DNA from: Nocardia carnea
GTDB lineage: Bacteria; Actinomycetota; Actinomycetes; Mycobacteriales; Mycobacteriaceae
Length of the DNA: 62,479 nucleotides
NCBI RefSeq assembly: GCF_029868855.1
Contig: NZ_JARWOV010000306.1
Location: 1-62,479 of the forward strand
Reading direction: 5' to 3'
Part shown: piece after piece, positions 1-8,990 of the stretch
Position numbering within the stretch: the first letter of the stretch is position 1
Layout: every line of letters starts with the position of its first letter
Made by a program: the position numbers and the translations under genes
The notes under the pieces: generated by a model
Databases searched by the model: none
The model's input: only the letters and a program-made list of their open reading frames with translations
What the model was told of the DNA's origin: nothing

Positions 1-52
1 TCCCCCATCCCCTTTCCCGTCTTTCTGCCGCGCCCCCCCCCCCCCCCCCCCC
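1..52. other. Low-quality contig end with poly-C run
   Basis: The first 52 bases are C-rich and hold about 20 consecutive C at 33-52. The coding frame of the DapA-like gene is clean up to this run and cannot be followed through it. I read it as an assembly or sequencing edge artefact, not biology. Confidence 0.7.
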
Positions 53-884
53 ACGGCAACCTGCCGAGCAGGACCTGAGCTTCCTTCATTCGGTTGTGCA
101 TGTCGACACCGGGACTGCGGTAGAACGCTTTGGTCGTGTAGTAGAGGCGAGCCGAGACCGCTTGCGCCGTTTCGAGGTCGTGGTTCTGGACCGCCTCGAA
201 CAGCTCCACCTGCAGGTCGGCGACGGTGCTTCCCGCACCGGAAAGCACACCCTTGCAGCCCAGGACGAGTGACTGCATGAGCCAGGCACTGTGGGTGGAA
301 AGGACACTGAACATATCGGACTGGTAGTCCCGCACCGCCATTTCGCTGCGGACCGGATCGCCCGATCCGTCCTTCATCGCCCGGACGCTGGGCACGGACT
401 CTATCAATCGACCCAGTGTGTCGTGATCGTACGACATCGCCTCTCGGACTGGAAACTGAAAAGCGATCAAAGGCAGCGGCGTCGCATCGGCGATGGCCGA
501 AAAATGTGCGAGCACCATTTCGGGCCGACTGCCCATTGCAAATACATTCGGCGGGAACACCAGCAACGCCGATGCTCCACCCTTGTCCGCCATTCTCGCC
601 AAACGTACTGCTTCCGCAGTGCCGTCTGCGTAGATCCCGGCGACGATTCGAACCCGGTCGCCGACCTGATCACACGCAGCTTCGAGCAACTTCTGCTGTT
701 CGTCGAATGTGCACGAGGAAACTTCCGATGCATGGCCATTCACCGTGATCGCAGAAATGCCACGCACCGCCGCTATATCGGCGAGGTGCTTTCGATAATT
801 CTCCATGTCGATACTCAGATCCGCACGAAACGGAAGCAGGCACGCGGGGATCACACCGGTGCAATCGAAGCTCGGACGGGTCAT
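53..884 (-). CDS. DapA/NAL-family lyase, 3' end cut off
   Basis: Member of the dihydrodipicolinate synthase/N-acetylneuraminate lyase superfamily, a TIM-barrel class I aldolase that forms a Schiff base with pyruvate or a related oxo acid. The readable part is about 277 residues. It begins MTRPSFDCTGVIPACLLPF, carries the family-like VNGHASE turn near residue 50 and the Schiff-base lysine context RAMKDGSGD near residue 170. The ATG at 884 has AGGAG about 7 bases upstream. It lies 30 bp after a DUF1330 gene and downstream of a GMC oxidoreductase on the same strand, so it is probably the last gene of a catabolic operon. The C-terminus is lost in the poly-C contig edge. The true substrate is unknown; diaminopimelate synthesis is unlikely given the neighbours. 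Confidence 0.85.
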
Positions 885-914
885 ATTCTGCTCCTAATAT
901 GTGGTCGGTATCAT

Positions 915-1205
915 CTACTGGACGCCTTGAAGAACTTCGATAGTCGTCTCGGCCGCGCCCTCCCTTGCCGCCCGAGCACGACGATAGCCCGGCGAGTCGT
1001 AAAAATTCATGGCCGACTCCACTGAATCGAATTCGATGACGACGTAGCGCATACCGGCCGAATTCCCTTCGAGTGCGATGGGATCGGAACCGCGAACCAG
1101 ATATCGTCCGCCGTACTCTTCGATCGCCTTCTTGGAAAGCGGCTTGTAGGCTTCGTATTTCTCGTGGTCCGTCACACGGACGCGGGCAACCACAATTGCT
1201 GTCAT
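915..1205 (-). CDS. DUF1330 family protein
   Basis: A 96-residue protein of the DUF1330 family, small ferredoxin-like dimeric alpha/beta barrel proteins. It has the usual start (MTAIVVARVRVTD), the central GGRYLVRG segment and the RYVVIEFDSVESAMNFYDS segment. The ATG at 1205 is preferred because AGGTGG sits 5 bases before it; an in-frame GTG lies 9 bases upstream. It stands between the GMC oxidoreductase and the DapA-like lyase on the same strand, which suggests cotranscription. Such proteins often accompany catabolic enzymes, but no reaction can be assigned here. Confidence 0.85.
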   Translation of the reverse strand: MTAIVVARVRVTDHEKYEAYKPLSKKAIEEYGGRYLVRGSDPIALEGNSAGMRYVVIEFDSVESAMNFYDSPGYRRARAAREGAAETTIEVLQGVQ

Positions 1206-1302
1206 TCTGACCACCTATCTGAGGAGTGTGCACCGTATAGAATCGGAAGCCGACACACGGCTTCCATATCTCCACGGCGGCCATACTCGCGTGTAACCGA
1301 TG

Positions 1303-2814
1303 TCAAGATCGAAGAATGAATTCCGCTGCGCGATGGGCGATCATCAGTGTCGGCGCATTTGTGTTCGCCAATGGCACGGTCGGAATAACCGAAGCATCTG
1401 CGATACGTACATTATCGAAGTGTCTGAGTTTCAGTTCAGTATCGACCACTGATACGGCATCCGAACCCATCCGGCAGGTGCCCACGGGGTGGAACCACGT
1501 GCCTACAGCGCGTCGCACGTAGTCGCGCAGTCCAGCCCTGTCGCACGTTTCTGGCCCCGGATGTACCTCACGTTCTGTCCATTCCGCCATTTCCGGCGAG
1601 TGGGCCCATTCACGGGACAGCTCGATCGCCGCTACGAGTCCGTCCAGGTCCGATTCCTCAGCGAGATAACACGGATCGATCATCGGGTTGTCGTCCGGAT
1701 CGAGGGAACGCAGTCGAAGAAATCCGCGGCTCCGAGGGGTCGTCCACGACGGGTAGAAGGTGAACCCGTTCGGGGGCGCCGTCATTTCCGGCGCGACGTG
1801 CGGGGCGAGGACGACTCCGAACTGGACCTGTGGCCGCTCCGTTGCCCCGTCGATATTCGCGAACAGGCCGAGTTCGCTGTGTTGATTGGCGCCCGGGAGA
1901 ACGGGTTTCTTGGCGGAGAAGGTGATACCTACCCCAGGGTGATCGTGAAGGTTGGCGCCGACTCCTGGGATATCGGATACGACGGAGACACCGAGGTCTT
2001 CGAGATCGCGAGCTGGGCCGATTCCGGAGAGCAACAGCAACTTCGGAGTCTCGATGGTCCCGGCGCACAGTACTACCTCGCTGTTGACGTGTGTCGTGCG
2101 AATAGATCCGTTCTCGATGTACTCGACAGCGGTGACCCGGCCCGAGGCTGAGAGAAGTTTGGTCACGCGCACTCCGGCCCGAAGGGCCAGGTTACGACGA
2201 CTCATCGCCGGGGCGAGGAACGCTGCCCAAGCGCTCTGGCGGCGACCGTCTCGTACGGTCAACTGGTTCCAGCCCACACCGAATATGTTCGGGCCGTTGA
2301 AATCGGGGTTCGGTTGGTGGCCAATCTTCAGCGCGGCCGACAGGGCAGCCTCCGACAGAGGGTGGACATTCTCAGGCATGGACAGTTTCAACGGCCCGCC
2401 GGTTCCGTGGTAATCGGCCTCGCCTTCGGCGAAGTCCTCATAGGCCTTGAACACCGGAAGCACTGACGCATAGTCCCACCCGGTACAGCCCTGCTCAGCC
2501 CACCCATCGAAATCGCCGGGGCAACCGCGCATGTGCACCATCGCGTTGATGGAACTACTGCCGCCGACCACACGACCGCGCGGCCAATAGATCTGCCGGC
2601 CGGCCGCGTACTTCTGCGGTTCGGTGAGGTATCCCCAATCCAACTCCGACCCTGCCAGTTCCACCCAGCGAGCCGGAGCATCGATTCTCGGATCGGTGAC
2701 AGTCGGCCCGGCCTCCAGGACGAGCACCGTCCGCTCCTCGTCCTGGGAAAGCTGTTGCGCAACAACGCATCCTGCCGATCCGGCTCCGATCACGACGTAG
2801 TCGAAGTGCTCCAT
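1303..2814 (-). CDS. GMC family FAD-dependent alcohol oxidoreductase
   Basis: Glucose-methanol-choline oxidoreductase of 503 residues, the normal length for choline-dehydrogenase-like members. The N-terminal dinucleotide-binding motif GAGSAG is at residues 10-15. The first GMC signature, around GRVVGGSSSINAM, is at about 80-92. The C-terminal catalytic His/Asn region has HPVGTCRMGS and PLANTNAPTLMIAHRA. It oxidises a primary or secondary alcohol using FAD in the cytoplasm. It lies downstream of a LysR gene and upstream of DUF1330 and DapA-like genes on the same strand. The alcohol substrate cannot be read from sequence. Confidence 0.9.
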   Translation of the reverse strand: MEHFDYVVIGAGSAGCVVAQQLSQDEERTVLVLEAGPTVTDPRIDAPARWVELAGSELDWGYLTEPQKYAAGRQIYWPRGRVVGGSSSINAMVHMRGCPGDFDGWAEQGCTGWDYASVLPVFKAYEDFAEGEADYHGTGGPLKLSMPENVHPLSEAALSAALKIGHQPNPDFNGPNIFGVGWNQLTVRDGRRQSAWAAFLAPAMSRRNLALRAGVRVTKLLSASGRVTAVEYIENGSIRTTHVNSEVVLCAGTIETPKLLLLSGIGPARDLEDLGVSVVSDIPGVGANLHDHPGVGITFSAKKPVLPGANQHSELGLFANIDGATERPQVQFGVVLAPHVAPEMTAPPNGFTFYPSWTTPRSRGFLRLRSLDPDDNPMIDPCYLAEESDLDGLVAAIELSREWAHSPEMAEWTEREVHPGPETCDRAGLRDYVRRAVGTWFHPVGTCRMGSDAVSVVDTELKLRHFDNVRIADASVIPTVPLANTNAPTLMIAHRAAEFILRS

Positions 2815-2969
2815 CGCACGCTCCTTGGCTCATCGAGATCAGCGACATGTGAGCGAGGTCGCCGACCGTCGACTTCCGGGAGCCGACACGGATCAGAATC
2901 GGCTGTGACCCAGCGCGCAAGCAAGACCTAGTCGATATGAATTCCCTATTATTCGAGAGGTAATTGATA

Positions 2970-3869
2970 TTAATCTCGGCCGGGCAGGTTTTTCGATGAC
3001 CCCTCGGCGCCGAGCAGTTCGAGCATGCGGGCGCCCAGCGGGGTGATGCGGCGCCAGTGTCGGACCACTGAGATGCGGACAGTCGGAACGGGTGGCTCGA
3101 GATCTACGAACACAACCCCGTCGGCACGCATCTTCGCGTCGCAGGCCGGGAGCAAACCGAGCCCGTATCCCGCACTCACCATGTGTAGCAGCGTGTGGCT
3201 CTGCGCGCCTTGAAACGAGATGCGAGGAGTGAACCCGGCCCGATAACAGGCCGCGGCGATGATGTCCTCGAGGTGGTCGTCGAACCGGTATCCCAGGAAG
3301 GTCTCCGCCGAAAGATCTGCGAGACGGATCGATACTTCACCCGCTAGGCGATGGTCGGCGGGCAGAACAACCCGCAAGGGCTCCTCCGCCAGATCGAGGA
3401 CCTCGAGATTCTCGTAGTTCAGTCCGCCGACAGTGAATGCGAGGTCGATACGATCGCCCTGAAGGGCGATTGCCTGGTCTGCGACCGACATCTGGTGAGC
3501 GATGACGTCTGCGGCCGGAAACATCGACCTGAACTCGCGCAACTTCATTGCCAGCCCCCAGTTCATCGCGGTCGCCGCGAAACCGATGCGCAGCTCGCCG
3601 GCCTCACCCATGCGCAGGGCCCGGGCGAGATTCTCGAAGTGGTCTGATTGGCCGACCACTTCGCGGGCGGCATCGACCAGGAATCGCCCCTCTTCGGTTA
3701 GCGCGACGCGACGACTCGATCGCTCGAACAGTTCGAGTTGGAGGGCGCTCTCCAGCCGTCGAATCTGCTGACTCAGTGGGGGTTGTGCCATGTTCAGCGC
3801 CTTCGCGGCCCTCCCGTAGTGGAGATGCTCGGCGACTGCCAGAAAGTAGCGGAGGTGTCTGATTTCCAT
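2970..3869 (-). CDS. LysR-type transcriptional regulator of the catabolic locus
   Basis: LysR-family activator/repressor of about 299 residues. The N-terminal winged helix-turn-helix begins MEIRHLRYFLAVAEHLHYG and includes the family motif MAQPPLSQQIRRLE. The rest is a periplasmic-binding-fold effector domain. I start it at the ATG at 3869, where family alignment begins; in-frame upstream starts at 3884 and 3926 exist and no start has a clear Shine-Dalgarno. It lies between the minus-strand GMC unit and the divergent plus-strand dehydrogenase/monooxygenase unit, so it likely controls both. The AT-rich repeat just upstream is the probable binding site. Confidence 0.88.
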   Translation of the reverse strand: MEIRHLRYFLAVAEHLHYGRAAKALNMAQPPLSQQIRRLESALQLELFERSSRRVALTEEGRFLVDAAREVVGQSDHFENLARALRMGEAGELRIGFAATAMNWGLAMKLREFRSMFPAADVIAHQMSVADQAIALQGDRIDLAFTVGGLNYENLEVLDLAEEPLRVVLPADHRLAGEVSIRLADLSAETFLGYRFDDHLEDIIAAACYRAGFTPRISFQGAQSHTLLHMVSAGYGLGLLPACDAKMRADGVVFVDLEPPVPTVRISVVRHWRRITPLGARMLELLGAEGSSKNLPGRD

Positions 3870-3897
3870 CGTGCGGCGACTCATTTCATATTCAGAA

Positions 3898-3924
3898 GAT
3901 ATTAAACGATAGTTAAACAATATC
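3898..3924. promoter_or_regulatory. AT-rich inverted repeat, putative LysR operator
   Basis: GATATT at 3898-3903 is matched by AATATC at 3919-3924 around a 15-base spacer. TTAAAC is also repeated directly at 3902-3907 and 3913-3918. It lies just upstream of the LysR start and about 135 bp before the divergent dehydrogenase gene. The octamer AATATCAA at 3919-3926 recurs on the opposite strand at 2964-2971, in front of the GMC gene. Spacing and location fit a LysR site. Confidence 0.45.
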
Positions 3925-4058
3925 AACTTGGTCTTGTCAGTGCGATGCGTGTCACACCATGATGGCTTAGGTCTTCGTCACTCGATGGGTGGTGCCGACC
4001 GTTTGCCAGCACAGAGGCAGGGACTGCTCTGTCATGGACGAAGCGAAGAGGAGAGAGC

Positions 4059-5087
4059 ATGATCGCCGCGGTTATCCCAGAATTCGGCCGCATGGAGGTG
4101 CGCGAGGTCGACGATCCCCGCTTGCAGAGCAGCACCGACATCATCGTCAGGGTCGCCGCCGCGGGCGTGTGCCGAACGGACCTTGAGACGATGTCGGGAA
4201 GTCTCGTTCCCGTGTACGGTCCGCCGACTTTTCCCTACGTAGCCGGACATGAGACCACCGGGTGGGTGGAAGCCGTCGGTTCCGAGGTCTCCGTCGTCGG
4301 TCCCGGGGACCCCGTCCTGTTGCATCCGCTGATCACGTGCGGACGGTGTGACGGGTGTCGAGCGGGTCGGGACATGTACTGCACCAACAGTCGCTTTCCC
4401 GGCGTCGACGCCCACACCTGGGGCGGGTTCGCGGAGTTCGTCCGCACCGGCGAACGGGCCGTGGTCCCGTTACCCGCCACTGCGGACCTGGTGGAGATGG
4501 CGGGCTACTCTGACGCCGGCCTCACCGCATATCACGCGGTCAAGCGGCTGCTTCCGTATTTGACACCCACGAGCGTGGTCGCAGTCATCGGAGTCGGCGG
4601 CGTCGGCCACTTCGCCGTGCAGTTACTGCGAGCGATGACCGCGTGTACCGTGATCGCCCTCGATACCGACAGCGCACGCGCGCGTCTCGGCGAAGATCTG
4701 GGTGCGCACTCCAGTGCGCACGGCTCGATCGAGGCAATTCTCGCAACGGTCCTGGACATGACCGACGGCGGGGTCGATGCGGTCCTCGACTGTGCGAGCA
4801 CGGGCTCGGGCACGGTGACGCCGCTGGACTTCGTCCGAAAGGGCGGAACAGTGTCACTCGTCGGCGGTAGTCCCGCGTTGGCTGTCGACGCGCTCAGCGC
4901 TGTTGTCAAGGAGATCACCATCGTGACCAACCTGGTGGGCACCTACACCGACCTGCAGGAACTCGCCAGCATGCAGCGTGCCGGACTTCGATCGTTGCAC
5001 ACCACTTTCGAACTGGCGGAAACCGAGGTCGCGATCGATGCGCTGATGAACGGTTCCGTCGTCGGCCGAGCCGTGCTCATTCCCTGA
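4059..5087 (+). CDS. Zinc-dependent alcohol dehydrogenase (MDR family)
   Basis: Medium-chain dehydrogenase/reductase of 342 residues. Catalytic zinc ligands are likely C38 and H64 (AGHE), with D152 at the third position where many family members have Cys. The structural zinc loop C94, C97, C100 and C108 is complete. The Rossmann motif GVGGVG is at 178-183, followed by an acidic residue in ALDTDSAR that favours NAD. A GAGAG-type ribosome site precedes the ATG. It is first in the plus-strand unit divergent from the LysR gene, so it probably oxidises an alcohol intermediate of that pathway. Confidence 0.9.
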   Translation: MIAAVIPEFGRMEVREVDDPRLQSSTDIIVRVAAAGVCRTDLETMSGSLVPVYGPPTFPYVAGHETTGWVEAVGSEVSVVGPGDPVLLHPLITCGRCDGCRAGRDMYCTNSRFPGVDAHTWGGFAEFVRTGERAVVPLPATADLVEMAGYSDAGLTAYHAVKRLLPYLTPTSVVAVIGVGGVGHFAVQLLRAMTACTVIALDTDSARARLGEDLGAHSSAHGSIEAILATVLDMTDGGVDAVLDCASTGSGTVTPLDFVRKGGTVSLVGGSPALAVDALSAVVKEITIVTNLVGTYTDLQELASMQRAGLRSLHTTFELAETEVAIDALMNGSVVGRAVLIP

Positions 5088-5153
5088 CTTCCGGCCCACA
5101 CGCCGAACCCCGATCCTGTCCATCACACCGAATATAGATACAAGGAGAACCAC

Positions 5154-5585
5154 ATGGAAAACGTCACTGTGACCAAACTGGGCATCAGCGCCGAGGCGGC
5201 CAAGCTCGCTCTCGATGTTGCCGCAGCAGAAGCCGCAAAGCTCGGCTTGGCCGCATCCGTCGCGGTCCTGGATGAGAGCGGCAACATGAAGGCATTCCTG
5301 CGCATGGACAATTCGCTGCTGTCCGGCATTCAGGTAGCACGGGACAAAGCGTACTCGAGTGTGGCTACGCACCTTCCGACCAGCGCTTGGATCGGAGTGA
5401 CGAACGCGAGCAAGGAATTCGAGCTCGGACTGTTCGGCATCGACCGTATCTGCCCTATTTCGGGCGGAGTGCCCATCATGGCCGAGGGCCGCTTGATCGG
5501 TGCCGTCGGCGTCAGCGGAGGCATGCCCGACCAGGACGAGCAACTGGCCCAGGCCGCGGCTGCCGCCGTGGCTCTGGCCAGCTGA
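5154..5585 (+). CDS. GlcG/HbpS family (DUF336) protein
   Basis: A 143-residue GlcG/HbpS-like protein. Family features include SVAVLDESGNMKAFLRMD, the ISGGVPIM segment and the closing IGAVGVSGGMPDQDEQLA. AAGGAG precedes the ATG at good spacing. Members bind heme or small ligands, or act as accessory proteins in catabolic operons; the biochemical role is not settled. It sits between the alcohol dehydrogenase and the flavin monooxygenase. Confidence 0.88.
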   Translation: MENVTVTKLGISAEAAKLALDVAAAEAAKLGLAASVAVLDESGNMKAFLRMDNSLLSGIQVARDKAYSSVATHLPTSAWIGVTNASKEFELGLFGIDRICPISGGVPIMAEGRLIGAVGVSGGMPDQDEQLAQAAAAAVALAS

Positions 5586-5617
5586 CACGGCAAGTATTTT
5601 CATTCTAGGAGAATTCA

Positions 5618-6811
5618 ATGGCAAGGAAGCTGATAGTCCCGACAGGTATCCCGCACGATCCTGGAGGGCAGCCGGATACCCGCCGAGGTAAAGATCTCGA
5701 ACTCGGATTTTTCGCGTGGAACATTCGCGGTGGAATGACCATGTCCAAAGCGACGCTGCGAAACAATGATCGAGAGCGTGACTACTGGAAATGGTCGAAC
5801 TCGCGGAATCTCATCGAGCAGGCGGAATACATCGGGTACGACTATCAGGTTCCTTTCGCTCGCTGGCTCGGATCCGGCGGTGAAACCGACTTCAACGGCG
5901 CCTCGTTGGATTTTCTCACCACAGCGGCCGCTACCGCACCGATCACCGACAGTATGGGTGTGTTCTCCACCTGTCACATCACCTTCCGTTTTCATCCCTT
6001 GCACATTGCCAAGATCGGTGCGTCCATCGATCATATTTCCAATGGGCGGTGGGGCCTCAACATCGTCACCGGCTACCAGGCCCAGGAAATGGCGGCGTTC
6101 GGTATGGAACACGTCGATCACGACACCGCCTACGACATGGCCGAAGAATTCACGGTGTTGCTCAAACACCTGTGGTCCGAGAAGGAGCCGTTCGACTTCG
6201 AAGGAAAGTACTACCAATCTTATGGGGCGGTCGTTAAGCCTGGACCGACGCGCTCGCCGCGGCCCGTGCTGATGAACGCGGGGATGTCGGAGAAGGGAGT
6301 GCTGTTCGGCGCCCGGAACGTCGACTGGCTCTTCACTATCGGCCATACGATCGACGAATATCGACAGAAGGTCGACCGTGCGCACTCTCTGGCAGCGTCC
6401 TTCGGCCGGTCGATCCGCGCGGCCACGATGTGCTGGGTACTCCCCGAGGCCACAGACGAGCTGGCGGCGGAGAAGTTCGAAGAGCTTCGTTCGGAAATCG
6501 ATCGAGAAGCAATGATCGGTTATGCAAGGCAGCTCAAGGGCATGGACATGTTCAAGGACAACGACGAGGACGCCCTGAGCAGGGACCCGTACGCGGGACT
6601 GGGTAAGGAAATCTATGAAGGATACCCGCTGGGCTTCACTTCTCCACAACTTGTCGGTTCGCCCGAAACTATCGCCGAGAAGCTCCGGGAACTGAACAAA
6701 GAGGGCGGTATCGAAAGTGTCCTGACATGCTTCGTCGACCCGCAAAAGGGTCTGCACGCTATGCAGGACGACATTATGCCCATCCTGAAGAAAATGGGCC
6801 TGCGCGGCTGA
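5618..6811 (+). CDS. LLM class flavin-dependent monooxygenase
   Basis: Bacterial luciferase-like, reduced-flavin-dependent oxygenase of 397 residues, a typical length for the group containing alkanesulfonate, dimethylsulfide and nitrilotriacetate monooxygenases. It carries the LELGFFAWN start of the barrel, FHPLHIAKIGASIDHISNGR, the NIVTGY flavin-phosphate region and RPVLMNAGMSEKG. AGGAG lies upstream of the ATG. The partner flavin reductase lies 120 bp downstream, which indicates a two-component system. In the pathway it is the likely oxygen-inserting step. The substrate is not inferable; a Baeyer-Villiger, desulfonation or N-dealkylation type reaction is possible. Confidence 0.9.
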   Translation: MARKLIVPTGIPHDPGGQPDTRRGKDLELGFFAWNIRGGMTMSKATLRNNDRERDYWKWSNSRNLIEQAEYIGYDYQVPFARWLGSGGETDFNGASLDFLTTAAATAPITDSMGVFSTCHITFRFHPLHIAKIGASIDHISNGRWGLNIVTGYQAQEMAAFGMEHVDHDTAYDMAEEFTVLLKHLWSEKEPFDFEGKYYQSYGAVVKPGPTRSPRPVLMNAGMSEKGVLFGARNVDWLFTIGHTIDEYRQKVDRAHSLAASFGRSIRAATMCWVLPEATDELAAEKFEELRSEIDREAMIGYARQLKGMDMFKDNDEDALSRDPYAGLGKEIYEGYPLGFTSPQLVGSPETIAEKLRELNKEGGIESVLTCFVDPQKGLHAMQDDIMPILKKMGLRG

Positions 6812-6931
6812 GTCGCCGCCGGCGATGAAGTCATCGAGTCCTCCGACTGCGGGCGGTATGTCCGATGCGTTTCGGGCACTTCCACCCGCAGTCGGAACGA
6901 CGTGGATCGACACAACAGGAGGCTTTCGTCG

Positions 6932-7489
6932 ATGTCCGGATTCACAGCCGAGAAATTTCGTGAAGTGTTGGGGCACTTCCCTACGGGGATCACCGTTATC
7001 ACAGGTTCCTCGGCGGGGAAACCATTCGGTTTCACGTGTCAATCGTTCTCCGCATTGTCGTTGGACCCGCCGCTCGTGGTGGTTCTACCGAGCCGAAAGT
7101 CGGTTAGCTGGCCGCAGATAGCCGAGTCCGGATCGTTCTGTGTCAATGTCTTGTCGGAGGGGCAGCGGGATGTCAGCGCAAGATTCGGACAGTCCGGTTC
7201 GGACAAGTTTGCAGAGATCGACTGGCACCCGTCGCCGTTGGGCCTGCCCGTGCTTGCAGGCTCCTGTACCTGGATGGACTGCAGCATCGAGAGGACCTAT
7301 CCCGGTGGCGATCATTTGATCATTGTCGGACGTGTGCAGCATCTCGGGGCCTCCTCGGAGAGCGTCAGTCCTCTCATTTTTCATCGCGGCAGGTACGCGA
7401 CGGGGCGGCCATTGCTTGTAGAGAATCGTAGCCGAAGCACGCCACGAATCCGATCGCTGCAATACCAATCCGGAAGCGGTCCATCATGA
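6932..7489 (+). CDS. Flavin reductase, partner of the LLM monooxygenase
   Basis: Flavin reductase-like FMN-binding split-barrel protein of 185 residues. It has the typical start KFREVLGHFPTGITVITG, the FTCQSFSALSLDPPLVVV segment, a Cys-containing GSFCVNVLSEGQ and the GGDHLIIVGRV strand. I chose the ATG at 6932 because AGGAGG lies 9 bases before it; an in-frame earlier start at 6902 has no such site. It supplies reduced FMN to the neighbouring luciferase-like oxygenase using NAD(P)H. The last 20 or so residues extend past the usual family end and may not be structured. Confidence 0.9.
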   Translation: MSGFTAEKFREVLGHFPTGITVITGSSAGKPFGFTCQSFSALSLDPPLVVVLPSRKSVSWPQIAESGSFCVNVLSEGQRDVSARFGQSGSDKFAEIDWHPSPLGLPVLAGSCTWMDCSIERTYPGGDHLIIVGRVQHLGASSESVSPLIFHRGRYATGRPLLVENRSRSTPRIRSLQYQSGSGPS

Positions 7490-7962
7490 AGCCGAAGACC
7501 GGAAAACGGATAATTCTCGTTATCGGTGTGGACGTCGGAGTATTTCGCCGCGAGGGATGTTCCGATCGAGAGCTGGTGGTGATCGACGCCGCCGACCTTC
7601 GTCAAGCACAGAAGATATCGCATGCGATCGACCGTGAACACGCCGACAACCACTGTTGCAAGTTGCTGGCGATCGATGCGCGCACATCAGCGCCCAAGGG
7701 ATCGGATGAAGGTGTTCGCGCATCCCCAGAAGTGCGTTCTATCGCGAGCCTGGTCCACGACATCGTCGCGGTCGGGATAGCGGACGGCGCGATCGTGTCG
7801 GTCGACGCGGCCACTGACCTGCTCTTGCTCTGGGAGGCAGTGGCCCACGAGCTGACCAGTCACGGACACAGTGTCGTCGATCATGTAGGCGGGTGGGGAC
7901 CGGACGGCTGGGCGTCCTCCTGCTCACTGCAGTATGACGACACTGCCGCGGCAACGGACTAG
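7486..7962 (+). CDS. Hypothetical protein overlapping the flavin reductase
   Basis: An open frame of 158 codons whose ATG overlaps the flavin reductase stop (ATGA), the arrangement of translationally coupled genes. The predicted protein (MKPKTGKRIILVIGVDVGVF...) has an initial hydrophobic strand and a helical middle, but no family I recognise. Codon third-position bias is only moderate and several shadow frames are open opposite it. It could be a real unknown protein or non-coding filler before the aldolase gene. Confidence 0.35.
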   Translation: MKPKTGKRIILVIGVDVGVFRREGCSDRELVVIDAADLRQAQKISHAIDREHADNHCCKLLAIDARTSAPKGSDEGVRASPEVRSIASLVHDIVAVGIADGAIVSVDAATDLLLLWEAVAHELTSHGHSVVDHVGGWGPDGWASSCSLQYDDTAAATD

Positions 7963-8073
7963 GAGACCGATCCGGCCGCAATGAACCGGCCGGGCAGTTT
8001 TGCCTCGCGGGAACTTTCGCTGGAAACAGAATTCAGGTCGATCAACAGTTGATCGCAGGACAGGGAGAATCTC

Positions 8074-8856
8074 ATGACAGAACTAGCGCAGACCCGACCG
8101 GGGATAGATGTACCCGCACCGCCGGTCTTCGATTCGATCGAGGACGAACGGCAACACAGAAAGCAGCGGTTGGCAGCTGCTTTTCGCCTGTTCAGTCAAT
8201 GCGGCTTCGACGAAGGCGTAGCCGGCCACATCACGGCCAGAGATCCCGAGAAATCCGATCACTTCTGGGTCAACCCGTTCGGCGTGCATTTCAGCATGAT
8301 CAAAGCGAGCGATCTCATTCTGGTTGATCACATGGGTGAGATCGTCGAGGGAAACAAGCCGGTCAACCGCGCAGCCTTCGTCATTCACTCACAGGTTCAC
8401 GCAGCCCGACCGGATGTGGTGGCGGCTGCACACGCGCACTCTCTCTATGGGAAGGCGTTGTCCAGCCTGCGAATCGGGCTCGATCCGTTGACTCAGGACG
8501 CCTGTGCGTTCTACGACGATCACGCGGTGTTCGACGACTACACCGGTGTCGTGGCGGAGCTCGAAGAGGGCAGGCGGATCGGGGCTGCCCTCGGCCAGAG
8601 GAAGGCCATCGTTTTGTCCAATCATGGTTTGCTCACGGTCGGGGAAACTGTCGATTCCGCAGCGTGGTGGTTCATCACGATGGAACGTTCGAGTCAAGCG
8701 CAATTGATCGCAATGGCGGCGGGCGACCCCAAGCCCCTGAACCCTGACGTAGCGAAGCTGACTTACAACCAGGTGGGCCTCGAATACGCAGGATGGTTCC
8801 AATTCCAGCCGCTGTACCAGCGTATCGTCGCACAGCAACCCGATCTGCTCGACTAG
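8074..8856 (+). CDS. Class II aldolase/adducin family protein
   Basis: A 260-residue class II aldolase/adducin domain protein of the longer, adducin-like type. The zinc site is represented by AAHAHSLYG and the later SNHGLLTVG; the N-terminal GVAGHITARD segment is the phosphate-loop region of the family. A GGGAG site precedes the ATG. In catabolic clusters such proteins act as retro-aldolases or decarboxylase-like enzymes. Together with the dehydrogenase, monooxygenase and DapA-like lyase it implies a pathway ending in C-C cleavage. It is last in the plus-strand unit. Confidence 0.87.
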   Translation: MTELAQTRPGIDVPAPPVFDSIEDERQHRKQRLAAAFRLFSQCGFDEGVAGHITARDPEKSDHFWVNPFGVHFSMIKASDLILVDHMGEIVEGNKPVNRAAFVIHSQVHAARPDVVAAAHAHSLYGKALSSLRIGLDPLTQDACAFYDDHAVFDDYTGVVAELEEGRRIGAALGQRKAIVLSNHGLLTVGETVDSAAWWFITMERSSQAQLIAMAAGDPKPLNPDVAKLTYNQVGLEYAGWFQFQPLYQRIVAQQPDLLD

Positions 8857-8879
8857 GGCTTGCCGGAAGGAGGTAAGAG

Positions 8880-8990
8880 CTACTCGTCGATCGCCGCGAT
8901 GTGCAGGAGGGCTGGGTAGTGGAGGCCGAGGTCCTCATAGCGTGGGGTGACACTCGGCTGGTTGCAACGATTCCGGTTGATTGTCACCGT
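8880..8990 (-). pseudogene. IS5-family transposase C-terminal remnant
   Basis: A 36-codon open stretch ending in TAG reads INRNRCNQPSVTPRYEDLG then LHYPALLHIAAIDE. This matches the pattern of IS5-family transposase ends (NRLKQ...ATRYDK...AAIxIW). Nothing else of the element is visible. It overlaps the end of the TetR gene by a few bases, so an old insertion and deletion probably shaped this junction. Confidence 0.5.

Noticed and set aside
3950..3980. A possible second ECF41 promoter, TGTCACA followed by CGTC, before the alcohol dehydrogenase gene
   Set aside because: The spacer is 19 bases, not the required 16, and the AT-rich LysR-type repeat explains the region better.
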